Assembly: GCA_027924585.1 (NCBI GenBank) | Contig: BSBM01000179.1 | Span: forward strand, 14,356,501 to 14,420,500 | Length of the DNA stretch: 64,000 bases | From: Larix kaempferi | Taxonomy: Eukaryota > Streptophyta > Pinopsida > Pinales > Pinaceae | Direction of reading: 5' to 3' | Shown here: piece after piece, positions 22,500-34,260 of the stretch | Layout of the letters: every line of letters starts with the position of its first letter | Position numbering within the stretch: the stretch's first letter is position 1 | Notes under the pieces: generated by a model | The model's database searches: none | The model's input: only the letters and a program-made list of their open reading frames with translations | What the model was told of the DNA's origin: nothing | Program-made: the position numbers and the translations under genes

Positions 22500-23634
22500 C
22501 AAATGTCATGAGGTGGGAATCAAAAGTATGAATTGCACCTAAAGCAGATAATAATGCTTTTCACTGCATAGGGTAGTTACAAAGAACCTCTAACATAGAC
22601 ATGGAAATGGGAGACTGTGCGAAGTCATCCACAATGCTATAGTTAGGAGCAAATATTTGGGAATGCCATCCATTTTTGGATGAGGTAGGGGCGAAGGTTC
22701 TTCGACTTGTGTGGAGTCTTTCCCTTTATTAGCACGAGAGGTATCAAAATATGAACCATATTGGTTATGTCTAGTATGAAGGTTTATGTTGGAGGAAATC
22801 ATGAGGAGATGTTGGACATAAGTTTCATGAGGATGACTAGAGGATGATGATGGAGGTGGATAAGGTTCCATAGGTTGTGTTGTGACCACACTTTTCGCTA
22901 GGGAGGAGTTTTTCATAACCAAGTTTTGCAAAACCATCGGTTGCGATTGGGTCAACTAATCCAGGGGTGGATTGGGCTTCCCTTGTGATGAATTATCCAT
23001 GTCCCATTGGTTGGCCTCATTCCATAATTGGTGAGCCTTAGCTAGATGGGATAAATGTTGAGTTTAATTCGCATTCACACTGCAAAAAGAACAAAGATGG
23101 TTAGTCCATAACTGAGGATTCTCACCTTTCTTGGGAGGTTTATTTGAATCTTGATTTGCGGGGTTAAGATTGAATCCAGTGTTGTTAAGAGGGTTAGGGG
23201 GTTGGCCCCCACATTCCTAGCATTGGTTATTTCCTTTGTTCTTCCCATTCTTCTTCTTTTTGGGATGTGGTTGTTGGTTATTGGGCGTAGGTTGGTAGAC
23301 ATATTATGTTGAGTGTACACTTTCCAATGAGGAAAAGGGGGATCCATAAGGTGTGGTTTCATTAGAGGGATGGAAAAGCGCCAGGAAAATGATAATATGG
23401 ATTAATGGCTAGAGGAGACACATAGATGGTAGAAGCACCGCCACACATGGTTCCACTACACGAGGGTGCATGAACATGGGGATCCAAAGTAGGAGATGAA
23501 TAGGAGGAACTTGTTCCTGTATGTGAGGTGGAGCGAGGGGGATCAATGAGATAGTACAATTCAGGGGAAATACCCTAATGACGATTCTCAACACTCGGAG
23601 GATCACCATATTCATAACCACTCGAAGGGGGAGG
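22500..23634 (-). pseudogene. E1 block 3: middle and C-terminal gag
   Basis: Minus-strand frames are proline- and serine-rich (YYLIDPPRSTSHTGTSSSYS at 23362-23559), then lysine-rich (HIPKRRRMGRTKEITN at about 23270). A degraded knuckle follows near 23080 (HLCSFC, with the remaining Cys and His positions lost) and then a Gln/Ser-rich tail (22590-22955). This is the pattern of a gypsy Gag after the capsid. It joins upstream to 31926-32763 across element C and downstream to the protease block across element B. Frameshifts and stops are present. Confidence 0.7.
23630..23634. repeat. Element C left target duplication
   Basis: GGAGG here matches 31926-31930. Confidence 0.75.
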
Positions 23635-24668
23635 TGTTATAGGTCAAATCTACACTTCTCCATCTGTGATCACATTAAGCTGTCGATAACACAAAAGGAC
23701 AACTTGGATTGAAGAGATAGATTAACCTAGGTGATGTATGGACTAGAATTACGCCTCTGCATCTGACAAAACCTTGTTTTTACCTTCATCTTGACATGTG
23801 CGCTACTCCAGAAGCATCAAACCAGCGCACATTAGGAAGTGTGCCCTACTCTACAGGAATAAGAGGGTCGCACACCAGCTAGTATGCCCTACTGTACCTC
23901 TTGCATAGTAGCGCACACCTCAAAAAGTCTTGCAAACGCTGGTCGTAAAGAACTAAAGTTGCATATTGTGCGCTACTCTACTGTGAAAAACTCACGCACA
24001 TCTTAAGATGAAATCAAAAAATATATTAATTTGACGAATTGGGATCAGTTGAAGTTGTTTTGCAACTTCCCCAACTTCCCAATCAAACTACCTCTCGATC
24101 CAAACTGCCTACCTTGTCCCATAAATAAAAGGGGGATAGAAGAGAGAGACTAGACTCAATCTAGAAACGTAGACTGAGGAGAAGAAACTATGTAGTAAGG
24201 GTTGTTATGCTGGAGGAATTCCAAAGTTAGTGTGAAGAATAAGAGCCCAGGATCCAGTTGCACAAGCACTCTGAATGATCGGGTATGATTGTACTAGTTA
24301 TTTTTTTTTTACAATAAAGGTTGAAATACCCTTCCCGTCCCAATCAAATGTCTAATGGATTGCATATTTATTTGGATTAAATGATTGATTGTATTTGATG
24401 TCTAAATTGTATTTCAATTTCATCATTGTTATATCAGTCAAGATACGCCGAGGAAGGTATCTTTTATATCACAGGTTCATCGAACGGAAGATCAAGCGGA
24501 GTATCAAGCAAATGCTAGGATCGAACGTCGTTAATAAGGTATGCCTTCTAAGATCTTGATCTCTTTCCTTTTGTAGAATCATATGTGACATGATCAATGT
24601 ATTTACCTGTCACCCCAGAAGTTGGTAGTGTCCCTCTCCTCGCTATAAGGTAGAAATCCTAAACAACA
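23635..24668 (+). repeat. Element C 5' LTR
   Basis: It runs from TGTTATAGGTCAAATC to CCTAAACAACA. It carries several inverted and direct variants of GTGTGCCCTACTCTACAG (about 23800-23990) and a TATA-like CATAAATAAAAGG near 24119. Confidence 0.88.
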
Positions 24669-24671
24669 AAC

Positions 24672-24689
24672 TGGCGACTCTGCTGGGGA
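24672..24689 (+). other. Element C primer-binding site
   Basis: TGGCGACTCTGCTGGGGA lies three bases after the LTR. A plant tRNA-Arg 3' end recalled from memory would pair with 17 of the 18 bases. Confidence 0.7.
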
Positions 24690-26708
24690 CTGGTTGTTCT
24701 CTGCTCTAGGAGACATAATTAGTTTTCCTTCCAGTACTTTTTGGTCTTTTTGATCCTCTGAGAGGCCCTGCAGGTCACTATTACATGTTTCTGCTTGCTT
24801 GACTCATCTCATTTTGATATTGCAAGGCCTGTTTTTTACCTCCTCTGACATGTGTGCTAGTCTTCCTTATATACAGTAGCGCATACTTGATGATGAGCGC
24901 TGCTTTCACTACTGTACAGTAGGGCACATCTCCCAGTGTGCGGTAGTTTATGCACTACACAGAAGGGCATATTCCTATAACTCTCTATTTGCTATAGGGA
25001 TTTGATTTGCAGCCTCTTGCTTTACCTTCTTAACTAATCCTTGAGGTTTTTATGCCCTTGTTGAGTCTTGTTTGCCTCTCCTAAGTCCCTTAGGTCATCT
25101 TTTGATTGCTTGAGTACTTTTGAGGTGTCTTGTTTGTTTGTGACTCTTTTTGAAGACCGCTTACTGTTCCTTTTTGGACATAGCTGCACTCCTGTACCCT
25201 GGATGCTTGTTGCAGGTATACAAACCTTTGTTTTATAACATTTGTTGTTTGTGGCAACGCTAGCACACTTTGACGGTGTCTTGGCCTTTTATATAGGGTT
25301 TGACCCCAAGTTGGAGTCCTTAGGGTGTTTTCAAAAGCTTTTTGATTCTAGACACTTTTTTATTGCTTTGTCAGTTTCGGTCCAAGTAAGTTGAAGTCCT
25401 TTAGTCTGATTTCTTTCGAGTCTTTGTGATTGTAAGGTCATCTTTGGTTCACTTTCCTACCTTTTGCTTGGCTTAGTGTTTTCTTAGGGTTTTTTGTGCT
25501 TTGGATCAACCTGTGAGGTTTTCCTTTCCATTACAAGCATCTCTTATCCCTGTTTTCTTTTCGCTTTGTTTCCAAGCCCAAATATTTTTCCTTTGAAAAA
25601 CTTTGTAGGACAAGTCTTTGTCAAGTAATCGATTTGATTGTTGTGAGCCTTACAGTTGCTTTTCCTTACTCACATTTCTCTTTTAGGTCTTACTTTCTTC
25701 CATTTTCGAGTTCTTTTTTGTTTACATATATCAGAAAAGGAAAAAAATGAGTTTGGTAGTTTAAAGTAGTAAGACCTATGATCATTTCGAAGTAGCGTAG
25801 TTTCCTTTGTTTTGAATTTGAAAAGAAAATAAAAAGAGACTTGTTTTAGGTTTGCTTATCTTTAGTTTTGAAAAACAATGAATGAGCAAGTTTAGTGAAA
25901 GTTTTTTACTTTTATGTATTTTCCATTTCTGTCACAACCATGCCACACAATGCACTACAACCTTTGAGTAAAGAACAACCCTTAAAAAGAATAATTAATA
26001 AAATTTATTAGCAACTTTTCTTTCTATGGATGTCACTACACCAACTAGCTTAGGCTAAGGTTTTATATTAGAAAACACTCTAACTATCCGAAACCATTTT
26101 CATTACTCAATAATCGTAGTGAGACTATTTTTAGGTAAACCCATTGACATCAAAGTTGTTCTGGAAGCTCCACTGAAACCAGAGCTAAGCACGAGGCCTT
26201 GCGAAGGTGAAATAGTGAGGATACCCCTTCACTTTTCATTCGGAGCATACACCAAGGCTGGTTCGCGTACGGGGATCCTTTTGGATTTTGGGCTTATCTA
26301 CCCTAACCATGCGTTCTAGTAGGACCTACGGCTGTCCCTCGGAGCTTCTTTCGTGTTAATGGTAGCCTTAGTATCTTGAATTTAGGGCTTCTTACATAGG
26401 TGGCAGTGAAAGGCTATTTTCATTGTACCTAGGACAGATACGGAAGGTAACCCTTTTCAGTAATCCCAGGAGGGCGGTTTGGTGATTCAAATGCTTGCAC
26501 CTAGAGGACCTGAACTGGACATCGTATAACTGTTCTTCGATGCTCTACTAGCTTGTTCTAGGCCCTGATCATCCCAGACTTTCTATTGAGAGTATTTACC
26601 ATCCTTGTTTTCTTGGTTTTGGATACTTAGGATTTTTGTAGTGGTTTGCTCTTTGTGCCTCTCGCCCTTAGTTGGCCTTATATATTTCTGGCACGTTGAG
26701 TCAGAACT
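24690..26708 (+). other. Element C long untranslated leader
   Basis: This 2-kb T-rich leader lies between the primer site and the first coding sense. It repeats the LTR motif (CAGTAGCGCATAC, CAGTAGGGCACAT; 24880-24965). Only one short ORF (26119-26319) is present, with no recognisable motif. Confidence 0.6.
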
Positions 26709-27419
26709 ATGGATAGCATCCCAGTGAGCACCAATCATGGGACCCCTATTCAAGGGGATCCTTGTGCTTTTCCATTCATTGGGAACATTGGTACTCCCTT
26801 AATGGCTACCTTGAATCTTTCGGGATTCACTATAGGGATACCGATTTGGTTATTTTCTGCTCTGAATGCCTTGCATGCTCCTGATGCTTCTCAAGTAAGC
26901 ACCTCACATCAAGAGAATCAAAAACCCATGCCCACTTCGCCAGTAACATCTTCTCCTCCTACTTCTCCCTCATGTGGTGAAAGTAGTAATACTAATAACC
27001 AGCATTCTAAAAGGAATACACGGAAGAAGAATAGGAAGAAGATGCCAAAGCAAGGGGGCATCCACCCAGCCTCTGGAGGTCATGCTGGGGGAACCTGCCC
27101 AGCCTCTAGAACTCATGCTAGGAAAAAATACTCAGTCACTGTGAATCATACTGAACCTTGCCACCCTTCCTCTGGAAGTCATGCTGGGGGCACCTACCCA
27201 GCCTCTGGAGGTCATGCTAAGAGCAAACTTTCAGTCAATGCAAATTATACCGAAAGAATGTCTTCAACAACTGTTTGTCATGTTGAGGACATGTCATTGA
27301 TCACTACCGGTCATATTAATGACAAGTCACCAGTTCCTGTGAGTCATACTGGAGAAACTGAATCGGCCACTGCAAGTCATGCTGAGAATGTTAACATTGT
27401 TGACAAACCTAATAAATAG
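26709..27419 (+). pseudogene. Element C gag N-terminal remnant with repeat domain
   Basis: The 236-residue frame begins MDSIPVSTNHGTPIQGDPCA and has GFTIGIPIWLF, a box that also occurs in E1 near 10760. From about 27055 it turns into short repeats based on SGGHAGGTxPAS and related SHA motifs, with a basic RKKNRKKMPK stretch before them. No capsid fold is obvious, so the capsid part of gag is probably deleted. The frame ends at TAG 27417-27419, just before the first knuckle. Confidence 0.6.
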
Positions 27420-27854
27420 AAGCTTAAGTTCCCTTGTAATTTTTGCGAGGGAGACCATCTTACTCACCGGGGCCCTGCTATTCTAGAGGTGCAAAGAGTG
27501 TGGTCCATAGTTCAAAAGTATTATGCTTCTGAAAAACCAGCCAATGCAAGTCATGCTAGGGGCAAGCTGTCAACCAATGCTAGTCATGCTGAGAGTACTG
27601 TTGTTGTTATGGAGTCTAAGCTTATAGGACGCAAGCCAAAGTTCCCTTGTAAACTTTGTAAGGGAGATCACCTTACTCACCCATGCCCTTCTATTCCAGA
27701 GGTGCAGAGAGTGTGGTCCATGTCTAAAGGATCCTCTGCTCCTGAATTGTCTATAGATTCCCAACAGCCGGATCAACCTTTGGTTTATGAAGTGGTTGAA
27801 CCAATGCAATCTTTGGTCAACCCCACACTTGTCTTCCTTCGGAGAGTGAAGTGA
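27420..27854 (+). pseudogene. Element C duplicated zinc-knuckle region
   Basis: Two copies of a knuckle plus a tail ending EVQRVWS lie about 213 bp apart. The first (about 27433-27508) reads CNFCEGDHLTHRGP and has lost the last Cys. The second (27646-27720) reads CKLCKGDHLTHPC and keeps a CX2CX3HX4C pattern. Both are preceded by KLKFPC- or KPKFPC-type sequence and separated by SHA repeats, so the whole gag tail was duplicated. Confidence 0.75.
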
Positions 27855-27999
27855 TCGAATCGATGCAATCTTCGACCGATCCCATCAGTCCTTCGGAGAC
27901 TGACGCACTTGTCCCTGAAGTCTTCTGCATTACCAGTTCAGATATCTCTAAAAATTGGGGCACTACATCTGTGCTGAGTGAACCCCTACCAAGATCTGG

Positions 28000-28756
28000 G
28001 ATCATTTCCTTTGATTGGAATAGTCTAACTCGGCCTCGCCTTCCTTCTGCTACACCTTTCTAGATAAAGGTTGATATCGGCAACCATGTGGTTCATCGAT
28101 GTATTGTAGATGAAGGAGCCTCTGTTAGTATCTTATCCCCTTATGCTTGGAGAGACTTAGGTTTCCCTAACCTTGTTACAGCTATTAATTGACCGTTGAC
28201 CTTCGACAAAAGACCTACTGAACCGTTGGGATTCCTCCCTCAGGTACCTGTTACTTTGGGTGGAAAAAAAGTCTTTGTTGATTTTATGGCTTTAAAGGAC
28301 CCTATGGATTTTGATATGATCCTTGGACATGATTACGTATATACTATGCAGGTTGTGGTGTCTACGCTCTTTCGTGTGATGCATTTTCCTCACAACGGAA
28401 GCATTGTCACTATCGATTAGCTTAAATTTGTTGATCCCTCTTATTACCCAACTATAGACCAAGTATGTCCCCCATCAGTAGGAACTACCATGTCACAATA
28501 AAATTATGTGGCATATTGTTCTTTGAGTCCAATTGCTACTGAGAAGAAGCCTCTGAATTCATGCTTACCTTCTCAGGACTGGGTCTCGGCAATTGACCAG
28601 GCAATGACTCCATCTGAATGTTTAGATATGTGTTCTATCTGGGATGATATACTTCCCTCTGATGAAGTTTTCCTAGATTCTATAATGCAGTCTTCCATTC
28701 ATTTGGACATTGATGAAGTTCCGAGCAGTCTTCCACCTTCCCTTCGAGATCGTTAA
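28000..28756 (+). pseudogene. Element C aspartic protease and linker
   Basis: After DWNSLTRPRLPSATPF and a stop, the frame gives HRCIVDEGASVSILSPYAW. Here the retropepsin catalytic triad lies in the D-E-G-A position. The flap/C-terminal part PMDFDMILGHDYVYTMQVVV follows, then a linker ending at 28756. Stops at 28061-28063, about 28190 and 28418-28420 break it. A protease would normally cut the Gag-Pol precursor; no RT follows. Confidence 0.75.
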
Positions 28757-28983
28757 AAACAGTAAGGAAGCTTTGAGCAGTCTTCCACCTTCCCTTCGAG
28801 CTCGTTAAAAACAGTAAGGAAGCTACAAGCATTCGTCCACCTTCACTTCAAGCTTGTTAAAAATAGTAAGGAAGTTTCGAGAATTCTTCCACCTTCCCTT
28901 CAAACTCGTTAAAAACAGTAAGGAAGTTACGAGCATTCTTCCATCTCTCCTTTGAGATCGTTAAAAACACTAAGGAGGTCACG
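28723..28983 (+). repeat. 52-bp tandem repeat in element C 3' region
   Basis: Five units start at 28723, 28775, 28827, 28879 and 28931. Each runs from GAGCAGTCTTCCACC through CGTTAAAAACAGTAAGGAAG. The first overlaps the end of the coding remnant, so the array grew directly from coding sequence. Confidence 0.88.
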
Positions 28984-30891
28984 AGTTTACTTTTTTGAGC
29001 TCGTTAAAACTTTACGAAAAAGATCTTTATGGAGTTCTCTCTAAGATCTTGTTAGCCTCTTTAAATATGACAAGATTGCTGAGTATAGTTGTCATTTCAG
29101 ACTCGTTAAAGGATTTGAAGCGACATCTGCTTAAGTATAAGTTTAACCATTTTCTAGACTTTTGCGGATTACTTACGAAAAAGGAATACTCTAGTCATTT
29201 GTGGCTAGAAGAGTTCTTCTTCCATTGTTTTACACTTTTTCGGGGGAGGAGACTAACTTTATGAAAAAGGACCTTTTGGAGCCTTCTTTAGGGTTTTCAG
29301 GCTCTCGAAACATGAAAACACCAATGAGCACTCACCTACTCGGGCTCGATGTGAAATCCACGAGAGGGTGTAAAGAGGATTGTTTAAGTTTTTCAGACTC
29401 TATAAATAAGAAAACACCCACGAGCATATATCAACCCAGGCTCGATATTAAAATCCACGAGGGGGTGTATGGAGGATTATTTAAGCTTTTCTGACTCCTT
29501 AAACAAGAAAACACCGGTGAGCAAGAACATATCTCAGCTCGATATTAAAATCCAGAGATCAGTACTATAGAGTATTCTTCTATCTCTTCTTCAAACTCTA
29601 TAAACAATGAAGAAAGTCCTAAGTCTTCCTCCCATGGGCTCGTTAAACTCTTTACATGGTTGTATATATTGAGTTTTCATTCTTTCTTGGACTCATTAAA
29701 ACAACAAGAAAGGTATTATTTTATCTAAAAAGAATAAGGGATAAGAAGGGTATATCACATATTGTAGTTTCAAAGGCAGTTCAGTCAGTCCTATCCTTGA
29801 ACACAACACCTATTTGAGTCTATCATTTCAGTTGGGTTTAGTTTTTTGACCTTAGGGTGAACCTGATCTCTACGTTTACTCCCCCGATTGGTTATTCTTC
29901 CAACCATATGGAGGGTCTGCTAATGTCTCCTACATTGCAGGCTTATATAACTTTCCCATCATGTTGAAAACTTCCTAAGTCACTTTGTGTCATGCTTACT
30001 GTTCAAGGATACAGCCTTTGTCGGCCATTCTGCAGTTTATCTTGACCTCATGTGTCAGCCATCCTAGTGTCAGTCTTGTTACTTGTCCTACTCCACATAA
30101 GCTCATACCATTTGAGTGTTCCTCGTGTTGGATGATGGAGGATGCCTTAAGGCCTCCCTTCCAATGGACTTCTTCCCATCGGCATCAACTCATTTTGCTC
30201 TGGGAATGAAGTTTAGAGTTTCGGTTAGTACCTTGGGGATTGCAGTTATCAGTGGAAGTTTCCCTCGTCGTCAAATAATGAGAATACGTCAATGTCTTTT
30301 ATTTGACAGGTTCCTCAGGTGTTCGAATTCAAGTCCCCTTATTCACACTTGTTGGATCATACTAGGTACCTTGGGCCCCATTATCATTATCGGTGGAAGC
30401 CCTCGCGTTTGTTAACGGTATAAATCAATGACCCGTAATCAAGTGATTCCCCCATGTTTGACTTCAGCTCATTTATTCACATGGTTAGGGTTTGTACCTT
30501 GGGTTGTTTAGATTAAGACCTTGGGATTTTGATAGCATTCCCTCATTATGTTATCACCCAAGTTGTGCAAGACTGATCCTCACTCATTTTGGCTCTCCAT
30601 GAGACATAGATCCAGTTTGTTGTTATGGTTATGGTCTCTCATTCTAACATGGATCCACGCTTGTATTTCAATGGGTGTGCTATATATAAATCTCCTAGTT
30701 ATGTATCGAAGATCTTGTTGTATAATGCTACACATCTATATGATGTCAAGATTGTAATTGCTCGCGGACCTTGATCTTTATTTCAAGTACTTTTGCGACT
30801 TGGTTCTGTGGTTTCTTGCTCCTCTCCTGACTTGGAATTATAATGTATTTCGGCCATCATTTTTCTCTGACCTCACACATTAGTGGGAATC
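28984..30891 (+). other. Element C 3' region: degenerate repeats, no pol
   Basis: A second tandem series of about 96 bp starts around 29314, 29410 and 29507 (GAAAACACC landmarks, with GGCTCGAT between). The remaining 1.2 kb is T-rich with scattered GACTCGTTAAA motifs. No RT or integrase sense is seen. A short TAGTGGGAATC (30881-30891) may serve as polypurine tract. Confidence 0.6.
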
Positions 30892-31925
30892 TGTTATAGG
30901 TCAAATCTGCACTTCTCCATCCGTGATCACATTAAGCTGTCGATCACACAAAAGGACAACTTGGATTGAAGAGCTAGATTAACCTAGGTGATGTATGGAC
31001 TAGACTTACTCCTCTGCATCTAGCAAAACGATGTTTTTACCTTCATTTTGACATGTGTGCTACTCCAAAAGCATCAAACCAGTGCACATCAGGAAGTGTG
31101 CCCTACTCTACAGGCATAAGAGGGGCGCACACCAGCTAGTATGCCCTACTTTACCTCTTGCATAGTAGCGCACACCTCAAAAATTCTTGCAAACGCTGGT
31201 TTTAAAGCACTGAAGTTGCATATTGTGCGCTACTCTACTGTGAAAAACTCGCACACATCTTAAGATGAAATAAAAAAATATATTAATTTGACGAATTGGG
31301 ATTAGTTGAAGTTGGTTTGCAACTTCCCCGACTTCCCAATCAAACTACCTATCGATCCAAACTGCCTACCTTGTCCCATAAATACAAAGGGGATAGAAGA
31401 GAGAGAGTAGACTCAATCTAGAAAACTAGACTGAGGAGGAGAAACTATGCATTAAGGGTTGTTATGCTGAAGGAACTCCAAAGTTAGTGAGAAGAGCAGG
31501 AGCCCAGGATCTGGTTTCACAAGCACTCTAAATGACCAGGTATAATTGTACTGATTATTTTCTTTTGACAATAAAGGTTGAAATACCCTTCCAGTCCCAA
31601 TCAAATGTCTAATGGATTTCATATTTGTTTGGATTAAATTCTTGATTGTATTTGATGTCTAAATTGCATTTCAATTTCATCATTGTTATATTAGTCAAGA
31701 TACGCTGAGGAAGGTATCTTTTATATCGTAGGTTCATCGAACGGAAGATCAAGCGGAGGATTGAGCAAAAGCTAGAATCAAACGTCGTTAATAAGGTATG
31801 CCTTCTAAGATATTGATCTCTTTCCTTTTGTAGAAGCCTATGTGATATGATCAATGTATTTACCTGTCACCCCAAAAGTTGGTAGTGTCCCTCTCCTCAC
31901 TATAAGGTAGAAATCCTGAACAACG
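30892..31925 (+). repeat. Element C 3' LTR
   Basis: It has the same length as the left LTR. The last base is G where the left copy has A, so the terminal CA is mutated, but GGAGG follows at once. Confidence 0.85.
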
Positions 31926-32763
31926 GGAGGGTAAGGTGAGTATGGATTTGGACAAGATGCAACAACATCGCCAATGATATTTGCAGCATGGGATGCCCCA
32001 GGAGGATCCTTCCGGGAGGAACTTCCTTGACGAGAATTTGGAATGATCATGTATAAGTAATCAGAATGTGCATAAATACGGTCATATTGCTGATCCTTAA
32101 GAGTGGCTTCTTATTTGGTTTGTAGGCGCTCATAGGCCACGTCCTTGGCTATAGAAAGGAGTAGTGATTTAAGGAACCAATCTAATCTGACACATACTTC
32201 TGCATCGATGCCACTCATGGATATGATCCCTGATATGGGTGGAAGAGTTCTGGTGGCATGATAGTAGGATTTCAAATCCCCTGTACTAATAAATTGGTAA
32301 ATAGAAAAAGGTCAGGAAAGTGGATGCTAATGACACAAAGTTGGGATGCATCCCATGGGGTTGGTTAATATACCACTTCGAAGCGATTCCAGTCAAGGTC
32401 CTTTGAAACAAACGTAACCGAATGGAATCATCTATGATACTATTGGAGGAGCACCACAAATGAAATGACATGATATGGTTCTAGGGGTCCTCTCCTTCCT
32501 TCCCTTCAAACTTAGGGATGTCTTAGGGGAGTTTGGTAGGCATGGGAGACCATGCAGGATCATGACCGATGGTATCATTGCTTAGTCTCACCAAATATGG
32601 AATATTGAGACTAGCCATGAACAAGATACTCAAGGTAGGATATGAGGTAGAGGGGTCAACAATGGTGTTGGTCATAGCTTTGCTAGTGGAAATACCGCTA
32701 ACGATTCCTCCTTTAGAAAGGATGATGCTTCCACCACCAGAAGTGGGAATGCTAGTAACATGA
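31926..32763 (-). pseudogene. E1 block 2: gag capsid region
   Basis: On the minus strand the sequence from about 32560 down reads as a gypsy capsid: DIPKFEGKEGEDP, one stop, then MSFHLWCSSNSIIDDSIRLR, LFQRTLTGIASKWYINQPHG and FVSLASTFLTFF. These match the retrotransposon gag family pattern (F-G-x-DP, then A-x-x-W and a later F). Further down, SSRKDPPGASHAANIIGDVV leads to the join with block 3 across element C. Stops are few but present. Upstream it joins 45884-46110 across element D. Confidence 0.85.
32759..32763. repeat. Element D left target duplication
   Basis: CATGA here equals 45884-45888 exactly. Confidence 0.95.
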
Positions 32764-34247
32764 TGTTAGCCACAGCTGCGTAGACCCGGGTTAGCTGTAT
32801 TTTCTAGACCAACAGAACCCTTAGCTCACTGGCCCTTTCGGCAACAGGTCGCAAAAGCAACCTGAAGTCTCACCCGAAGTGATTCTAATGGGTGGCAGAA
32901 GACTCAAGTGTCCTCAGCCAGGTTTCGAGGCATCCAGGGTGCTCAATCCCACCCTTGCTCTCTCCTCAAGGGCTAACTTATCGCATTCTATTACTCCGGC
33001 TATACCCCTGTCTTATCGCATCACGCAGGAAGTGCGATAAGTCTTCCCCTCATATGAGCCCGTCTAACGATACCTAAGATATCGCAGGGTGCGATATCTT
33101 CCCCCTTTCTGTCCCTGCGGTATGTTATTCTTAGCCGCTTCCTGGATTAATGCGCGGTTTCACCCACCCTTATCTTATTACTGAAGATAGCAATATTATT
33201 TAATCTCTAAGCATAACCCTCACTAATGAGCTTGACCCCTGATGTTCTGCAAAGATGTGACTGTATAGAGTATTACTTTGAGCATTGTTCTAATTACACC
33301 CTTCATGCATTACATTCATTCCATACCCGAGCATTGTCCTTTATTAAACAAAGATCTAGTTCGCTAGGATTTAGCTATGATTCTCACAATGGTTACACAT
33401 CAACCAGAACTAAACTGACGACCATATACATTACTTATAAACTGAAGGAAGCATTCATGTATATTAGAGATAAGTAAATAAGAGCAATAGCTATACAACT
33501 ACAATTGCGCTACTTAGATAAGCACGTAGAGTAAAACACAGTTCTGTCACAACTCTTTGCAACAGAGGTCTTCTGGGAAACTCCACCTCATTGGGAGCCC
33601 TTCTCTATAGACCTCCCTTCTTCTACTGGTTCTTACAATGCATTCTCTTTCTTTTTCAATCCCAGTGGATTGCATAATCTCTTAATTGGTCGGCCCCTGC
33701 CTCCGGGGAATGTTCAGACTCTGTATTACAAAGACTCAACTACCCTCTACTTCTGTCACTATGTGGCCAACCCCTTTTCATATAAAACGACTCCTATATA
33801 TAGATGGCCCGAAGGTCTATCGCAGTTACAAAACTGTGGGCCTTATCCCAACAGTGACTCAACCCTAACCACTTACAGTCAACTAGCTGTACTTCCATAG
33901 CCGCCTCCTGTCTCGTCGCCGCTTCCTGCAGTCCTTAGTCTTTAATGCATCGGCCCGTTGCTTCTTCTTGGTTCCAACGACGCTGACTGTGGTCCTTCTT
34001 CTTAATGAGGGTAGCTGAACCCTCTCTTCATCTTCGGCGCCTTTATTATGGTGGTTGAGCTCTCCCTTCGGCCTCTTCCTTGTACCACATGCTTTGACTT
34101 TTCTGTACATATCGCCGCAATTCCCGTCGGAATTTGCGCTACGGCGATATCTTTGTCTCGTCGCCAAAATTGGTGCTTTGTCCCCAAAAATGGTTATCTT
34201 TCCCAAAATTAGCAGCTTCCTAATTGCTGCAGAAGTTCTCTCCAACA
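32764..34247 (-). repeat. Element D 3' LTR
   Basis: Plus-strand ends are TGTTAGCCACAGCTGCG and GTTCTCTCCAACA. The ORFs inside it (32892-33900, 34055-34247) recur in the other LTR and are not separate genes. Confidence 0.95.
33012..33100 (-). other. Paired hairpins in element D LTR (3' copy)
   Basis: 33012-33020 (CTTATCGCA) pairs with 33033-33041 (TGCGATAAG) over a 12-base loop. 33076-33086 (AAGATATCGCA) pairs with 33090-33100 (TGCGATATCTT) over a GGG loop. Both stems are perfect and share TATCGCA. Confidence 0.8.
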
Positions 34248-34257
34248 ACTCCCCTAA
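34248..34257 (-). other. Element D polypurine tract
   Basis: The minus strand reads TTAGGGGAGT directly before the 3' LTR start TGTTGGAGAG. The last stop codon of the extra frame lies six bases upstream. Confidence 0.75.
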
Positions 34258-34260
34258 CAC

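Larger units (their letters stand above)
23635..31925 (+). mobile_element. Element C: non-autonomous gypsy-type LTR element (Tat/Ogre-like)
   Basis: LTRs of 1034 bp each (23635-24668 and 30892-31925), GGAGG target duplications and a primer site beginning TGGCGACTCTGCTGGGGA define the element. The interior has gag with knuckles and a protease, then tandem repeats, and no RT, RNase H or integrase that I can find. The primer site looks complementary to a plant tRNA-Arg with one mismatch, as in the Tat/Ogre group; both points rest on memory. LTR divergence by eye is about 5-7%. It is inserted in E1 gag. Confidence 0.85.

Noticed and set aside
14678-23634. Two separate gypsy elements instead of one E1
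   Set aside because: The blocks join in reading sense at the target duplications of B and C, so one host element is simpler, although the knuckle position after the protease keeps the alternative open.
32892-33900. ORFs repeated exactly at 44527-45536
   Set aside because: They lie in the two LTRs of element D, run opposite to its genes and have no protein family features.
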